Of a DNA stretch of 64,000 nucleotides, positions 1-7,926 are shown piece by piece. Below the pieces are notes generated by a model. That model did no database searches. It had not been told where the DNA came from and was given only the letters and a program-made list of their open reading frames with translations. Made by a program: the position numbers and the translations under genes. This stretch comes from Salimicrobium flavidum (lineage in GTDB: Bacteria > Bacillota > Bacilli > Bacillales > Halobacillaceae): the NCBI RefSeq assembly GCF_900156645.1, contig NZ_FTOC01000003.1, positions 248,001-312,000 of the forward strand, in the 5' to 3' direction. The stretch's first letter is position 1. Each line of letters begins with the position of its first letter.

Positions 1-8
1 TTTATTAA

Positions 9-32
9 ACTTTAGGAAACGTTATGCTTTAT
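9..32 (+). repeat. TnsB-like binding site, left end of element 1
   Basis: The sequence TTTAGGAAACGTTATGCTTT matches the repeated motif found in the ends of both elements (for example TTTAGGAAGACTTATGCTTC at 11764-11783). It is in the same orientation as the inner left-end sites of element 2, so it is read as the innermost left-end site of element 1. The 230 bases between it and the first gene contain only AT-rich DNA and a likely promoter region. Confidence 0.75.
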
Positions 33-267
33 TATTTATAATAAATAGGGGCGTAGAAGAAATTAATATATATATCACTGGATAAAAATTGTATATTTCT
101 ATTTCATTTTGTTTGTTCATTATATATAATGAAATCAAGTAAAGGGTTAGTTAATGTTTAATTAATCTTACATTTAGGATAATTTTTATTAAGTATAATT
201 ATAATTCAACAAATTTTATTCGTAAAATATACAATATTTTCAAATAAATACTTGGGGGAATGGTAAA

Positions 268-750
268 GTGAGAAAACTACTTTTTGTTTTGATTATAGCT
301 ATTGTTTTTTTAGGGGGATGTGGGAGCAATGGTTCAACAAATTCTGGGTCTTTCGATAATAGTAATCTTAAAGAAGAAATTGCGTCAGAACCTTATCAAC
401 CTAAGCTGCCGACTGAGTTACCTTTTAAAGTGGAGAGTGCAAGTTTTGAACCTGCTATCAATGACGTTGATAATGAAACCATTTTAAACTTTAAGTTTTT
501 AGGTGAAAATAAGGCAATGGAGCTGATGACGGTTAACGGAAAATCTATTGAAGATGAATCTGTTAACGAAACAGTAGATATTGAAGGGATAAAAGGTGAA
601 TATGGTGAAGTCAGTCCAGGTAATGGTCAGACAATAAAAATTTTAATATGGAAAGATGACGGTATAGTTTATAAGTTGTCTGCCGGTACGACGGAATCTA
701 AAGATATTAAAAAAGAAGAGTTTATAGAAACCGCAAGTTCGTTTGAATAG
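268..750 (+). CDS. lipoprotein with DUF4367-like domain
   Basis: A 160-residue exported lipoprotein that starts at GTG 268 behind GGGGGAATGG. Residues 1-18 form a signal peptide ending in a lipobox, LGGC, so the mature protein should be lipid-anchored at Cys18. The remainder resembles DUF4367-type domains: a strand-rich region ending in a typical ILIWKDDGIVYKLSAG segment and a final amphipathic helix. A similar domain is present in the opposite-strand gene at 1256-1837. It is the first cargo gene inside the left end of element 1. The function is unknown; the domain assignment rests on recognised sequence pattern only. Confidence 0.7.
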   Translation: MRKLLFVLIIAIVFLGGCGSNGSTNSGSFDNSNLKEEIASEPYQPKLPTELPFKVESASFEPAINDVDNETILNFKFLGENKAMELMTVNGKSIEDESVNETVDIEGIKGEYGEVSPGNGQTIKILIWKDDGIVYKLSAGTTESKDIKKEEFIETASSFE

Positions 751-765
751 TATGAAATATTATTT

Positions 766-813
766 AACTCTCACTTGAAATTAATAAAGAACTGTTTAAA
801 GGGAGTTTTTTTA
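766..813 (+). terminator. rho-independent terminator after the lipoprotein gene
   Basis: AACTCTC at 766-772 pairs with GGGAGTT at 801-807, followed by a T run. The loop is long and AT-rich, so the structure is weaker than the other terminators in this window. Confidence 0.5.
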
Positions 814-870
814 TTAAATGTAAGACTTTTGTGTAATGCAAAATAATGATTGATAAGTATGCAAACAAAA

Positions 871-1059
871 CTATAGAAGATTGCAAACTGAAATTTATAA
901 GCTAATTCACCTGCATTTGATGTGGAGAAACGAGAATGATAGTCTATTCGTCTAAAGCTAGATCCCTTGTAATCGATGGCTTCCGGGCTTTTGATTCATT
1001 CTCGTAGCGGCTCCATGTCAAATGAAGATTAGCTTCTAAAGTTCCCATCGCAATTCTAT
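871..1059. repeat. large imperfect palindrome, noncoding
   Basis: The two halves are near reverse complements: 871-939 against 996-1059. Well matched blocks are GCTAAT (901-906) with ATTAGC (1028-1033), CATTTGATGTGGAG with CTCCATGTCAAATG, and CGAGAATGA (931-939) with TCATTCTCG (996-1004). A 56-base loop separates the arms. There is no open reading frame of note. It could be a MITE, a hairpin-forming recombination substrate or a structured RNA; none of these can be chosen from one copy. The intergenic stretch 751-1255 holds only this and two terminators. Confidence 0.65.
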
Positions 1060-1212
1060 GAAATTCGCTTTGCAATGTTCTAAAATCTATTTTTGCAAAA
1101 TACAACTGTACAGGTTTTATAGGTAGTACTTGAAGATATCGGGCGAGGAACTAATGATATCATAAAAAAGTCTGGTGAATCAGAATCAGTAGATTTATAA
1201 AAACATTACATT

Positions 1213-1250
1213 AAAAAATCGTCTTCCTCAATAAAGAAGACGATTTTTTT
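1213..1250. terminator. bidirectional terminator
   Basis: A 14-base stem, AAAAAATCGTCTTC with GAAGACGATTTTTT and a 9-base loop, serves the minus-strand gene that ends at 1256. The flanking A and T runs make it work in both directions. Confidence 0.85.
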
Positions 1251-1255
1251 AGAGT

Positions 1256-1837
1256 TTATTTAAAGTTTTGCTTCAGGAAATTAGAAATTTTAGCTTCCGC
1301 ATTTTCTTCTTTTATGTTATTTAATATCTTTTCTTCATTAGAAAAGTTAATCACGTAAGAAAGACCGTCTTTTTCCCAATTAACACTAGAGGAATTCCCG
1401 ATTTTTGTGTATTCCGCTTCTCCTCCCCATGGTAGTTCTAAGCTAGTTCTAACTATTTTTTCTTCTAATTCATTGGGTAAAACCATATTTAGATCACTTT
1501 CAAACACTGATAAAGTAAGTTCAGCTCCATGTTTGCTCTGATAATTCAAACGTAAATGTTTAATAGTTTTATCACCGTCTTGAATATGATCCACTACTCC
1601 ATAATTAGCTGTGGATTCAAATGGTAGGTTTTCTAAACTATTTTTTAATTTATCCCCTAGCCCCGATTTATTAATTGCTTCCTGTGTACTTAAAACTTCT
1701 AATGTTTGTGGTTCGTTTGGTACTTCTGAGGTATTGGAATTATCTGCGAACGTAGTAGATCCGTTACTATAAATTCCTGAAACACCACCTGCAACTATGC
1801 AAATAACTGCTCCTAAGACTAGTGGTAATTTTTTCAT
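1256..1837 (-). CDS. exported protein with DUF4367-like C-terminus
   Basis: A 193-residue protein with an N-terminal hydrophobic segment (residues 4-23) that acts as a signal peptide or membrane anchor; there is no lipobox Cys. After a polar linker the C-terminal half has the pattern LPFES...W.....Y.I, ending with SSVNWEKDGLSYVINFS and a helix. This is close in layout to the lipoprotein at 268-750. The start ATG 1837 is preceded by GAGGGCGAT-type ribosome-binding sequence. The gene at 1861-2355 lies 23 bases upstream on the same strand, so they are probably co-transcribed. Function unknown. Confidence 0.65.
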   Translation of the reverse strand: MKKLPLVLGAVICIVAGGVSGIYSNGSTTFADNSNTSEVPNEPQTLEVLSTQEAINKSGLGDKLKNSLENLPFESTANYGVVDHIQDGDKTIKHLRLNYQSKHGAELTLSVFESDLNMVLPNELEEKIVRTSLELPWGGEAEYTKIGNSSSVNWEKDGLSYVINFSNEEKILNNIKEENAEAKISNFLKQNFK

Positions 1838-1860
1838 ATAATCGCCCTCCTCATTTAATT

Positions 1861-2355
1861 TTAATATGCTACAACGTCAGTTGCTTGTTTATATTCTGTA
1901 CATGAATAGGAACATGTATAAGTGTCAGCACTGTTACTTACAGCATTCACACTAGCTCTTCCATCATTATCAGTTTTATAAACTGAGTATGAAAGTTCTG
2001 AATAATCATTGTAGTATTTAAAGCTACTAAACATATAATATACTGAACCATTAATTACAGAATAGGCTGATTTATAAATAGGATTTCCGCTAGAAGCATC
2101 AGGATAAAGTTTTACAGTTCTAACTTGAATATTATTAGAACTATCTGTCGAGACCCCAGTGTTTACTTTACTGTAAAGGTAAGTACCAGTGTAAGGATCA
2201 GTTTTAGACAAGATATTAGAACATGAGGAGGTCAAATTTGATGGAAAGGAGCACGTTCTTGGAATAACGTCAGCGCCTATGTTGGAAGTACCTAAGAAAG
2301 ATCCGATAAGAAGAATTGCAAACATAGGAATGATAAGTAATTTTTTAACTTTCAT
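1861..2355 (-). CDS. secreted small protein with four cysteines, unknown
   Basis: A 164-residue protein. Residues 1-29 form a classical Sec signal peptide (KVKKLL, hydrophobic core, likely cleavage near GAD). The mature part is rich in Ser, Tyr, Thr and Asn with Cys pairs near both ends (TCSFPSNLTSSC and TCSYSC), which suggests disulfides joining the termini. The start ATG 2355 follows TTAAGGAGATGAA, a strong ribosome-binding site. I do not recognise the family. It sits upstream of the DUF4367-like gene on the same strand, so the two may form an exported pair. Confidence 0.65.
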   Translation of the reverse strand: MKVKKLLIIPMFAILLIGSFLGTSNIGADVIPRTCSFPSNLTSSCSNILSKTDPYTGTYLYSKVNTGVSTDSSNNIQVRTVKLYPDASSGNPIYKSAYSVINGSVYYMFSSFKYYNDYSELSYSVYKTDNDGRASVNAVSNSADTYTCSYSCTEYKQATDVVAY

Positions 2356-2525
2356 AAATTCATCTCCTTAATAAGTAGTGGATTTGTAGTACTGAAGTTT
2401 GCGACCCTCCTTTAAATTGGTTTAATTTCAATACATATACAATATAATACAGTTGCTCACGTAATTCAACAATATTCTAAAAATTCAATATAATTAAACA
2501 ATTGAAATTAAGTTAAATTGGTATT

Positions 2526-2640
2526 GAAGAAGGTACCGTCAATAAGTTTGTGTAAAACAGTAGGGTGGTTCTCGGAGGAGGTCTAGTTAGTTCCCTCCTC
2601 GCTTTCAATCTAAGATTCATATCGTTCCCTAAACATGGCG
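2526..2640 (-). pseudogene. probable insertion-sequence right-end remnant
   Basis: Read on the minus strand, the block encodes a short tail, KLHKLNYAMFRERYES then stop (codons ending at 2611), followed by an AT-rich end reading TTTACACAAACTTATTGACG. This layout, a transposase C-terminus close to a terminus with TTTACACAAA, is reminiscent of IS256-type elements. The rest of the transposase is gone. The assignment is a pattern-based guess. Confidence 0.3.
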
Positions 2641-2659
2641 TAATTTAGCTTATGCAGCT

Positions 2660-2851
2660 TTGGAAAGGTTTGTAAGTATTGAAAAATCTGAGCCAGCGGG
2701 ACAAATTGATGAAGCAAAAATATGTGCAATTAATCGATTCTCTGCAATTTGGCTTCAAAAAGAGGAGGAAGGTGGTACATGGATGCATGGTGATTACGAA
2801 GTGGATTTAAGAAACATTAAAGTAGGTAACTATAAAGAAGAGAATATTTAG
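2660..2851 (+). CDS. short hypothetical, perhaps a gene fragment
   Basis: An open frame of 63 codons starting at TTG 2660 with no convincing ribosome-binding site. The sequence (SEPAGQIDEAKICAINRF...) is not recognised. It follows insertion-sequence debris directly, so it may be the truncated end of a lost gene. The rest of 2356-3309 holds the likely promoter of the gene at 2355 (AT-rich, near 2420-2470) and otherwise decayed sequence with no supportable gene. Confidence 0.25.
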   Translation: MERFVSIEKSEPAGQIDEAKICAINRFSAIWLQKEEEGGTWMHGDYEVDLRNIKVGNYKEENI

Positions 2852-3309
2852 TGAACATTTGTTAGAGGGAATTAAGTGGGTGGAAAATTACATGGAAGAT
2901 AAGACTCAAAAATTAGACGCGTTGTACCCGTGGAGGTGATTCATCTATTTTAATAATTGCTTCGCACAAATAAAGAAGAGGATATGGCTAAGTGAATTGT
3001 GTTCGTCTAATTTATGAAATCTGCTTGTAATTCATTTCCTGGATATAAGAGATATGAACTTGTGGGATAGTTTGTAAATAAAACAATGTTTTATCTCATC
3101 GAAGAAAAACCAAAAGATGTTTTGCTAAGTCTTTAATCAAATAACTTAGGTGCTGCCATTGACCGATATCGCTTATAAACAAGATTTTTTGCTAGTATCT
3201 CATTTATCACTATTCGGTTAATTTTAGAACATTTTCAACTTCCCACTCATTATAGGGGGGCTTTCCATCCATTTAACTTATAGTCTTTTATGGTTTCTTC
3301 GATTTCTGA

Positions 3310-3543
3310 CTAATCAAATAAGAGTCTTGATCTAATCTTTCGATGAGGCATGGCACGTGATAAAGAGAGTTGTCTTATGGTAGAGACACCTATATTGGTA
3401 ATCTCAGAAACTTCTTTAATTGTAAGGTATGTACGTGTACTCGATGAATTGACTGACTTTATTCGATTAACAAAATCGATTAATTCATTCTTGATAATTT
3501 TATTTATTAATTGTTCAAATGAGTGAGAGGTAAAATGTTCCAA
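3310..3543 (-). CDS. small helix-turn-helix (excisionase/MerR-like) protein
   Basis: A 77-residue protein. The C-terminal half, from about residue 39, has the excisionase/HTH_17 pattern YLTIKEVSEITNIGVSTIRQ followed by basic residues and RLLFD. It stops right after the wing strand, so it is shorter than most members. The start ATG 3543 lies behind TTAAAGGAGTTG. It is divergent from the tns operon of element 1 and has no counterpart in element 2. It could regulate the tns promoters or be a relic of a lost integrative element. Confidence 0.6.
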   Translation of the reverse strand: MEHFTSHSFEQLINKIIKNELIDFVNRIKSVNSSSTRTYLTIKEVSEITNIGVSTIRQLSLSRAMPHRKIRSRLLFD

Positions 3544-3729
3544 AATAGCAACTCCTTTAAGAAGATGTTTTGTTAATATTCAATTTATAGGGGTTTCATT
3601 CAATACAATTCTACCATAATAGTATAGAAAGTTCCTTTACTAATCAATACGTACTTTGAACTAAATTTGATTATGTTTATTTTTCAATTAATGTTAAAAT
3701 TTAACATTTAAACCGTTGTTATATTTTAA

Positions 3730-3758
3730 TTGACAAATAATAATTAAAGTTGTATAAT
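3730..3758 (+). promoter_or_regulatory. consensus sigma-A promoter, tns leader P1, element 1
   Basis: TTGACA at 3730-3735, a 17-base spacer and TATAAT at 3753-3758: a perfect consensus. The equivalent in element 2 at 18801-18829 is also perfect. The 3544-3960 interval holds only this regulatory region. Confidence 0.8.
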
Positions 3759-3777
3759 TAAATTTTACTATTTTTTA

Positions 3778-3806
3778 TTGACATTGTTTATGGATTATAT
3801 TAATAT
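3778..3806 (+). promoter_or_regulatory. sigma-A promoter, tns leader P2, element 1
   Basis: TTGACA at 3778-3783, a 17-base spacer and TAATAT at 3801-3806. It is conserved in position and sequence in element 2 (18850-18878). Transcription from here would begin just before the hairpin at 3821-3854. Confidence 0.75.
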
Positions 3807-3820
3807 AAGCTTAACTATTA

Positions 3821-3854
3821 AAGTGTGCTCATTCATTATCGAATGGGTGCACTT
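3821..3854 (+). promoter_or_regulatory. conserved leader hairpin upstream of tniQ, element 1
   Basis: AAGTGTGCTCATTC (3821-3834) pairs over its full 14 bases with GAATGGGTGCACTT (3841-3854) around a 6-base loop; three of the pairs are G-U or U-G, which only form in RNA. There is no T run, so it is not a simple terminator. The same hairpin, with one mismatch, lies in element 2 at 18893-18926. It is followed in both by TTATAGGGGTTT and a further TTGACT box (3884-3889, with TATAAA at 3907-3912). Confidence 0.65.
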
Positions 3855-3960
3855 TAGGTGTTTATAGGGGTTTTAAAAAATTGTTGACTTCTCATAGCCG
3901 TGGTTGTATAAATTGAACCTTGAAAATAGAATAAACCACACTAGGATTGGCAGGAGAAAT

Positions 3961-5265
3961 ATGTATATTTATAAAGATAGAAGTGTTATTTACAATTTAC
4001 CTCCTATTAATGAGGATCTTCTGACTAAGGAATCATTGACCAGCTATCTTGTTCGATTGTCCAACGAACATCAATTAACTGTAAATGATATGGTAAGGAG
4101 AGTACTAGAAATAGAGTTTAATAAAAACTCTATTGATAAAAAAATCAATTTTTCAAAATATCTTTTTGAAAATAGTGAAACAATTAATGGATATGGAAAG
4201 TCCGCGAGTGAACTCGTAATTGCGTTGAATGAGCTGAGTTCTAGGGAAGGGATTGAAAAGCTAACTTTTTTAAACTGGAAAAAGTTAATACCTTCAAGAA
4301 ATTTACTAGATAAAAATTTCAAGTACTGTCCTGACTGCTTAAAAGATTGGAAAGATGAAAATAAACTGTATTACCCATTAATTTGGGGGTTAAACCTAGT
4401 TGAAGTTTGTATAAAGCATCAGAAGAGGCTGCTGAATTATTGTGTGAATTGTAATGAACAAATTACATTTTTAAAAGGGAAAATGGTTTTGGGAAGATGT
4501 TCTAAGTGTTTTGGTTTGCTATATGATGATAACTTTCTCCCCCAAAAAATCAATGTCGATGGTTTTCAAAAGTACGTGCATATAAATTTAAATTATTTAA
4601 TAAGTTTAGATTCAATCGATTATGAATCTTGTCGTAATGACTTCATTAATAATTTAAACATTATACAAACCAAGTATTTTAATAATGAATTGAAGAGTAT
4701 GAGTGTTGAATTACAGATACCGAAAACATCCTTATACGAGTATTTAACGGGGGAGCAGTTTCCTTCTTTAAAGAATCTTGTGAGTATAGGTTATAGCATG
4801 AATCTTTCAATAAGATCATTGTTGGAAAAAGAAATCAGTTTAAATGCTGATTCACCTAAGTCATGTGATAGGATAGATATCCACAAAAAAACCTCCGGAG
4901 GTACGCCGATAGACCGTTTGAAAATGAAGGAAAAACTTAAAGAAACTTTAGTAAGAAGTGAACCTACATCCTTAGTTAGAGTGGCAGAGGAAATGGGGAG
5001 AGATAGGAAATTACTATATAACCACTTTCCAGAATTAAGTAAAGAAATATCAGATAAATATTCCGAATTTTTGAAAAACAAAACTTTTCAAAGAAGAAAA
5101 GTAATGAAGTTACAAATAGAGAATGCATATTACGCTTTAATAAAGGATGGAATTTATCCTAGTAGGAGACAAATAGAAAATAAACTTAAGAAACCAGGGC
5201 TTTTAAGAGAGAAACCTTTACAAAATTATTGGAAATTTTTGTTGAAAAGGGACGGTTATAGTTGA
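3961..5265 (+). CDS. tniQ: TniQ/TnsD-family target-selection protein, element 1, first copy
   Basis: A 434-residue TniQ-family protein. In Tn7-like systems TniQ/TnsD binds the target DNA and recruits TnsC. The TniQ signature starts near residue 10 (NLPPINEDLLTKESLTSYLVRL). Zinc ligands are visible as C123xxC126, C150..H153, C161xxC164 and C180xxC183. A helix-turn-helix-like segment (KTSLYEYLTGEQFPSLKNL) follows, and the C-terminus has the YPSRRQIE...Y module shared by all four TniQ proteins here. The start ATG 3961 follows GCAGGAGAAAT. It is the first gene of the tns operon, 30 bases before tnsAB. It is much more similar to the first TniQ of element 2 than to the second TniQ of its own element. 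Confidence 0.9.
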   Translation: MYIYKDRSVIYNLPPINEDLLTKESLTSYLVRLSNEHQLTVNDMVRRVLEIEFNKNSIDKKINFSKYLFENSETINGYGKSASELVIALNELSSREGIEKLTFLNWKKLIPSRNLLDKNFKYCPDCLKDWKDENKLYYPLIWGLNLVEVCIKHQKRLLNYCVNCNEQITFLKGKMVLGRCSKCFGLLYDDNFLPQKINVDGFQKYVHINLNYLISLDSIDYESCRNDFINNLNIIQTKYFNNELKSMSVELQIPKTSLYEYLTGEQFPSLKNLVSIGYSMNLSIRSLLEKEISLNADSPKSCDRIDIHKKTSGGTPIDRLKMKEKLKETLVRSEPTSLVRVAEEMGRDRKLLYNHFPELSKEISDKYSEFLKNKTFQRRKVMKLQIENAYYALIKDGIYPSRRQIENKLKKPGLLREKPLQNYWKFLLKRDGYS

Positions 5266-5295
5266 AGTAAGATCCAGAAAGTGAGGTAGTAAAAT

Positions 5296-7926
5296 ATGAT
5301 GAGTGATCAAGAGTTTGAAGAATGGACTAGCAATGTCGGGCTATCAGAAGAAGCGATTAAAGAAATCGCTAGAATAAGAGATTCGCCACCCTCAAGAAGA
5401 GTGGGTAATAACAGGGTTAGTGTAAGTGGAAGATACAGTAGTAACAAAATGAAGTCCACAATTCAATTTGAAAGTCATAAAGTGGAGTTGCCCGCTATAT
5501 ATTCATTAGAATTTAATGAGGATGTAATTGAGTATTATGACCAGCCACCATCTATAAAAATTAATTATGTGAACGATAACGGAAAAAAGATAGGTTACAC
5601 TTATACTCCTGATTTTTTCGTTATAGAAAAATGCAATGCTTATTGGATTGAGTGTAAGACTGAAGGTGAGTTATTAAAACTTTCTCAGAAAGATAGTGCA
5701 AGATATAAGTTCAATGGAAATGAATGGATCTATGAACCGGGAAGAAATTATGCTGAAGGAATGAATTTGGATTTCAAGGTGTTTTCATCGGATAACATCA
5801 ATTGGACATTACAGAGAAACTTGGTTTATCTAGAAGATTACTACAATTCTGAGATAGAAGTTGGATCTGAAGCTAGTGAACAGATTATAAGTAATGTACG
5901 AGAAAACCCTGGAATAAGCATTAGAGATTTAATTGACAGTGGGGTTTCAATTGATGATTTGTTGATTATGGTTGTTAGAAATAACGTTTACATTGATTTA
6001 CAAACAAAACTTATATCAGATTATTCCAAGTCAAAAGTTTTCAATAACGTTGTTCATAAAAGAAGTTTGGAAGCTGTTGATAATTCCTCTGTATTGATTA
6101 GAAAAAAAGAAATTCGTATGAAATCGGGCGAAGTAATTCTATGGGGCGAAAATCAATGGAAAATACTGAATTGTGATAATAAGAATGTATATCTAATTTC
6201 TGATATGAATGAAAATTTAGAAGTTCCTTTGATGTTATTTGAACAATATATATCTAATGGAGATATTAAAAGTACACAAATTTCTGAAGACGGACGGAAT
6301 GAAGAAATTAGAAAAATCATTGCTGGCATGAATGCTAAGGATTTAAAAGAAACAAACAAGAGGTATGAGATAGTTCTTGAATTTATAGCCGGAAAGAAAG
6401 AATTTGATGTACCGTTTACTAATCGAACAATACGTGGGTGGGTAAAAAAGTATAGGGATGCTCAAGAAATTTATGGAAATGGTTTCATTGGTTTAATTCC
6501 CTCGCAAAGAAAGAAAGGAAACAGAAAGAGTAAACTCCCATTGGAAACGCAAGAACTTATAGGTGAGCTTATTGCAAACAGTTATGAAACAATTAAGTTA
6601 AAAACTGCGAAAATTGTTTATGGTGAACTGCTGATTGAATGTGAAAAGAGAAATTTATATGCTCCTTCATATCAAACCTTTTGCAAGGCTATCAAAAATG
6701 AAAAATCTTTTTCTGTTAAAGAGAACCGGGAAGGTAGGAGAGCAGCTTATGAACATGAAGATTTTTATCGAGAATTAGCTTTTACTACTCCAAAACATGG
6801 AGAAAGAGTGTTTGAGATATCACATATAGATCATACTCAGCTTGATGTAGAAGTGATATTTGGAAACGGTAATGAGTCTAAAAGGCCGTGGATAACATTT
6901 ATGATTGATGCTTTTTCAAGAAAAATTCTATCTTATCATTTAAGTTTTGAAGAACCGTCTTCCAGATCTTGTATGATGGTGATCAGAGAATGCGTAAGAA
7001 AGCATAATCGCTTACCAAGTACAATCGTTGTAGACGGTGGAAAAGAATTTAGCAGTGTATACTTTGAGTCCTTGCTTGGTTTGTATGGAGTTCATAAAAA
7101 GGAGAGGCCATCAGCCAAAGCGAGATTCGGAAATGTAATAGAACGTCTTTTTGGAGTTGCTAATAAAGGGTTTATACACAACCTAAAGGGTAACACTCAG
7201 TTAACTAAAAACGTTAGACAAGTAACTAAATCAAACAATCCCAAAAATCACGCTGTCTGGGATTTAGAATCCTTGAATGAAAGGTTAGATTACTGGGTGG
7301 AAGATGTATATCATGAGAAAGTAAACCCTACGTTATTTCAAACCCCACGAGAAATTTTTGAGAAGTCATTACTTGAATCTGGAAACAGAGGGGTGAAATA
7401 TATACCTTATGATGAATCCTTTATAATGATGACTTTACCGTCTCCTAAAAGTAAGTACAGAAAGGTTCATATTGGGAGAGGCGTGAAATTGAACTATTCA
7501 TACTATTGGTGTGAAGAGTTTAAAAATGGAAGGATAGAAGAGTCCGATGTTGAAGTGAAGTACGATCCATACAATATTGGTCTCTGCTATGTGTTTATTA
7601 ATAATAAATGGGTTAGATGTTTTTCTGAACAGTATAGTATCTTGAATGGTAAGAATGAGAAAGAAATCAAACTCATAACTGAAAAAATTAGAGAGAGACA
7701 CCGGAGTTATTCTCAAAAGCTTTCAATAAATGCAAAAATGATTGCACAGTTCATATTGGAAACAGAGAGAATAGAGGATAGCTTACAGGAGAAAAATGAA
7801 GTAAATCCACTAAATAAAGCTGTTAAGAATGAAACTTATACAAATACTTTTGATGAAGTGACCTATGAGACCGATGAGGTTGATACAAGTAAGCTGAAAA
7901 TTTATGAGGATTTCAACTATGAGTGA
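5296..7926 (+). CDS. tnsAB: TnsA-TnsB fusion transposase, element 1
   Basis: An 876-residue fusion of the two Tn7 transposase subunits. Residues about 50-190 form a TnsA-like nuclease: E59 and E64, then TPD (D106), then ECK (E119, K121). This part should cut the 5' ends of the element. The middle carries helix-turn-helix DNA-binding segments and the C-terminal half is a TnsB/rve integrase with D512 (HIDHTQ), D580 (VVDGGKEF) and E616 (VIERLFG), an exact DD35E. It joins the 3' ends to the target. Fused TnsAB is known from some Tn7-like groups, including type I-B2 CRISPR-associated transposons. The start ATG (5296 or 5299) follows AAGTGAGG. The gene overlaps tnsC by 8 bases. Confidence 0.92.
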   Translation: MMSDQEFEEWTSNVGLSEEAIKEIARIRDSPPSRRVGNNRVSVSGRYSSNKMKSTIQFESHKVELPAIYSLEFNEDVIEYYDQPPSIKINYVNDNGKKIGYTYTPDFFVIEKCNAYWIECKTEGELLKLSQKDSARYKFNGNEWIYEPGRNYAEGMNLDFKVFSSDNINWTLQRNLVYLEDYYNSEIEVGSEASEQIISNVRENPGISIRDLIDSGVSIDDLLIMVVRNNVYIDLQTKLISDYSKSKVFNNVVHKRSLEAVDNSSVLIRKKEIRMKSGEVILWGENQWKILNCDNKNVYLISDMNENLEVPLMLFEQYISNGDIKSTQISEDGRNEEIRKIIAGMNAKDLKETNKRYEIVLEFIAGKKEFDVPFTNRTIRGWVKKYRDAQEIYGNGFIGLIPSQRKKGNRKSKLPLETQELIGELIANSYETIKLKTAKIVYGELLIECEKRNLYAPSYQTFCKAIKNEKSFSVKENREGRRAAYEHEDFYRELAFTTPKHGERVFEISHIDHTQLDVEVIFGNGNESKRPWITFMIDAFSRKILSYHLSFEEPSSRSCMMVIRECVRKHNRLPSTIVVDGGKEFSSVYFESLLGLYGVHKKERPSAKARFGNVIERLFGVANKGFIHNLKGNTQLTKNVRQVTKSNNPKNHAVWDLESLNERLDYWVEDVYHEKVNPTLFQTPREIFEKSLLESGNRGVKYIPYDESFIMMTLPSPKSKYRKVHIGRGVKLNYSYYWCEEFKNGRIEESDVEVKYDPYNIGLCYVFINNKWVRCFSEQYSILNGKNEKEIKLITEKIRERHRSYSQKLSINAKMIAQFILETERIEDSLQEKNEVNPLNKAVKNETYTNTFDEVTYETDEVDTSKLKIYEDFNYE

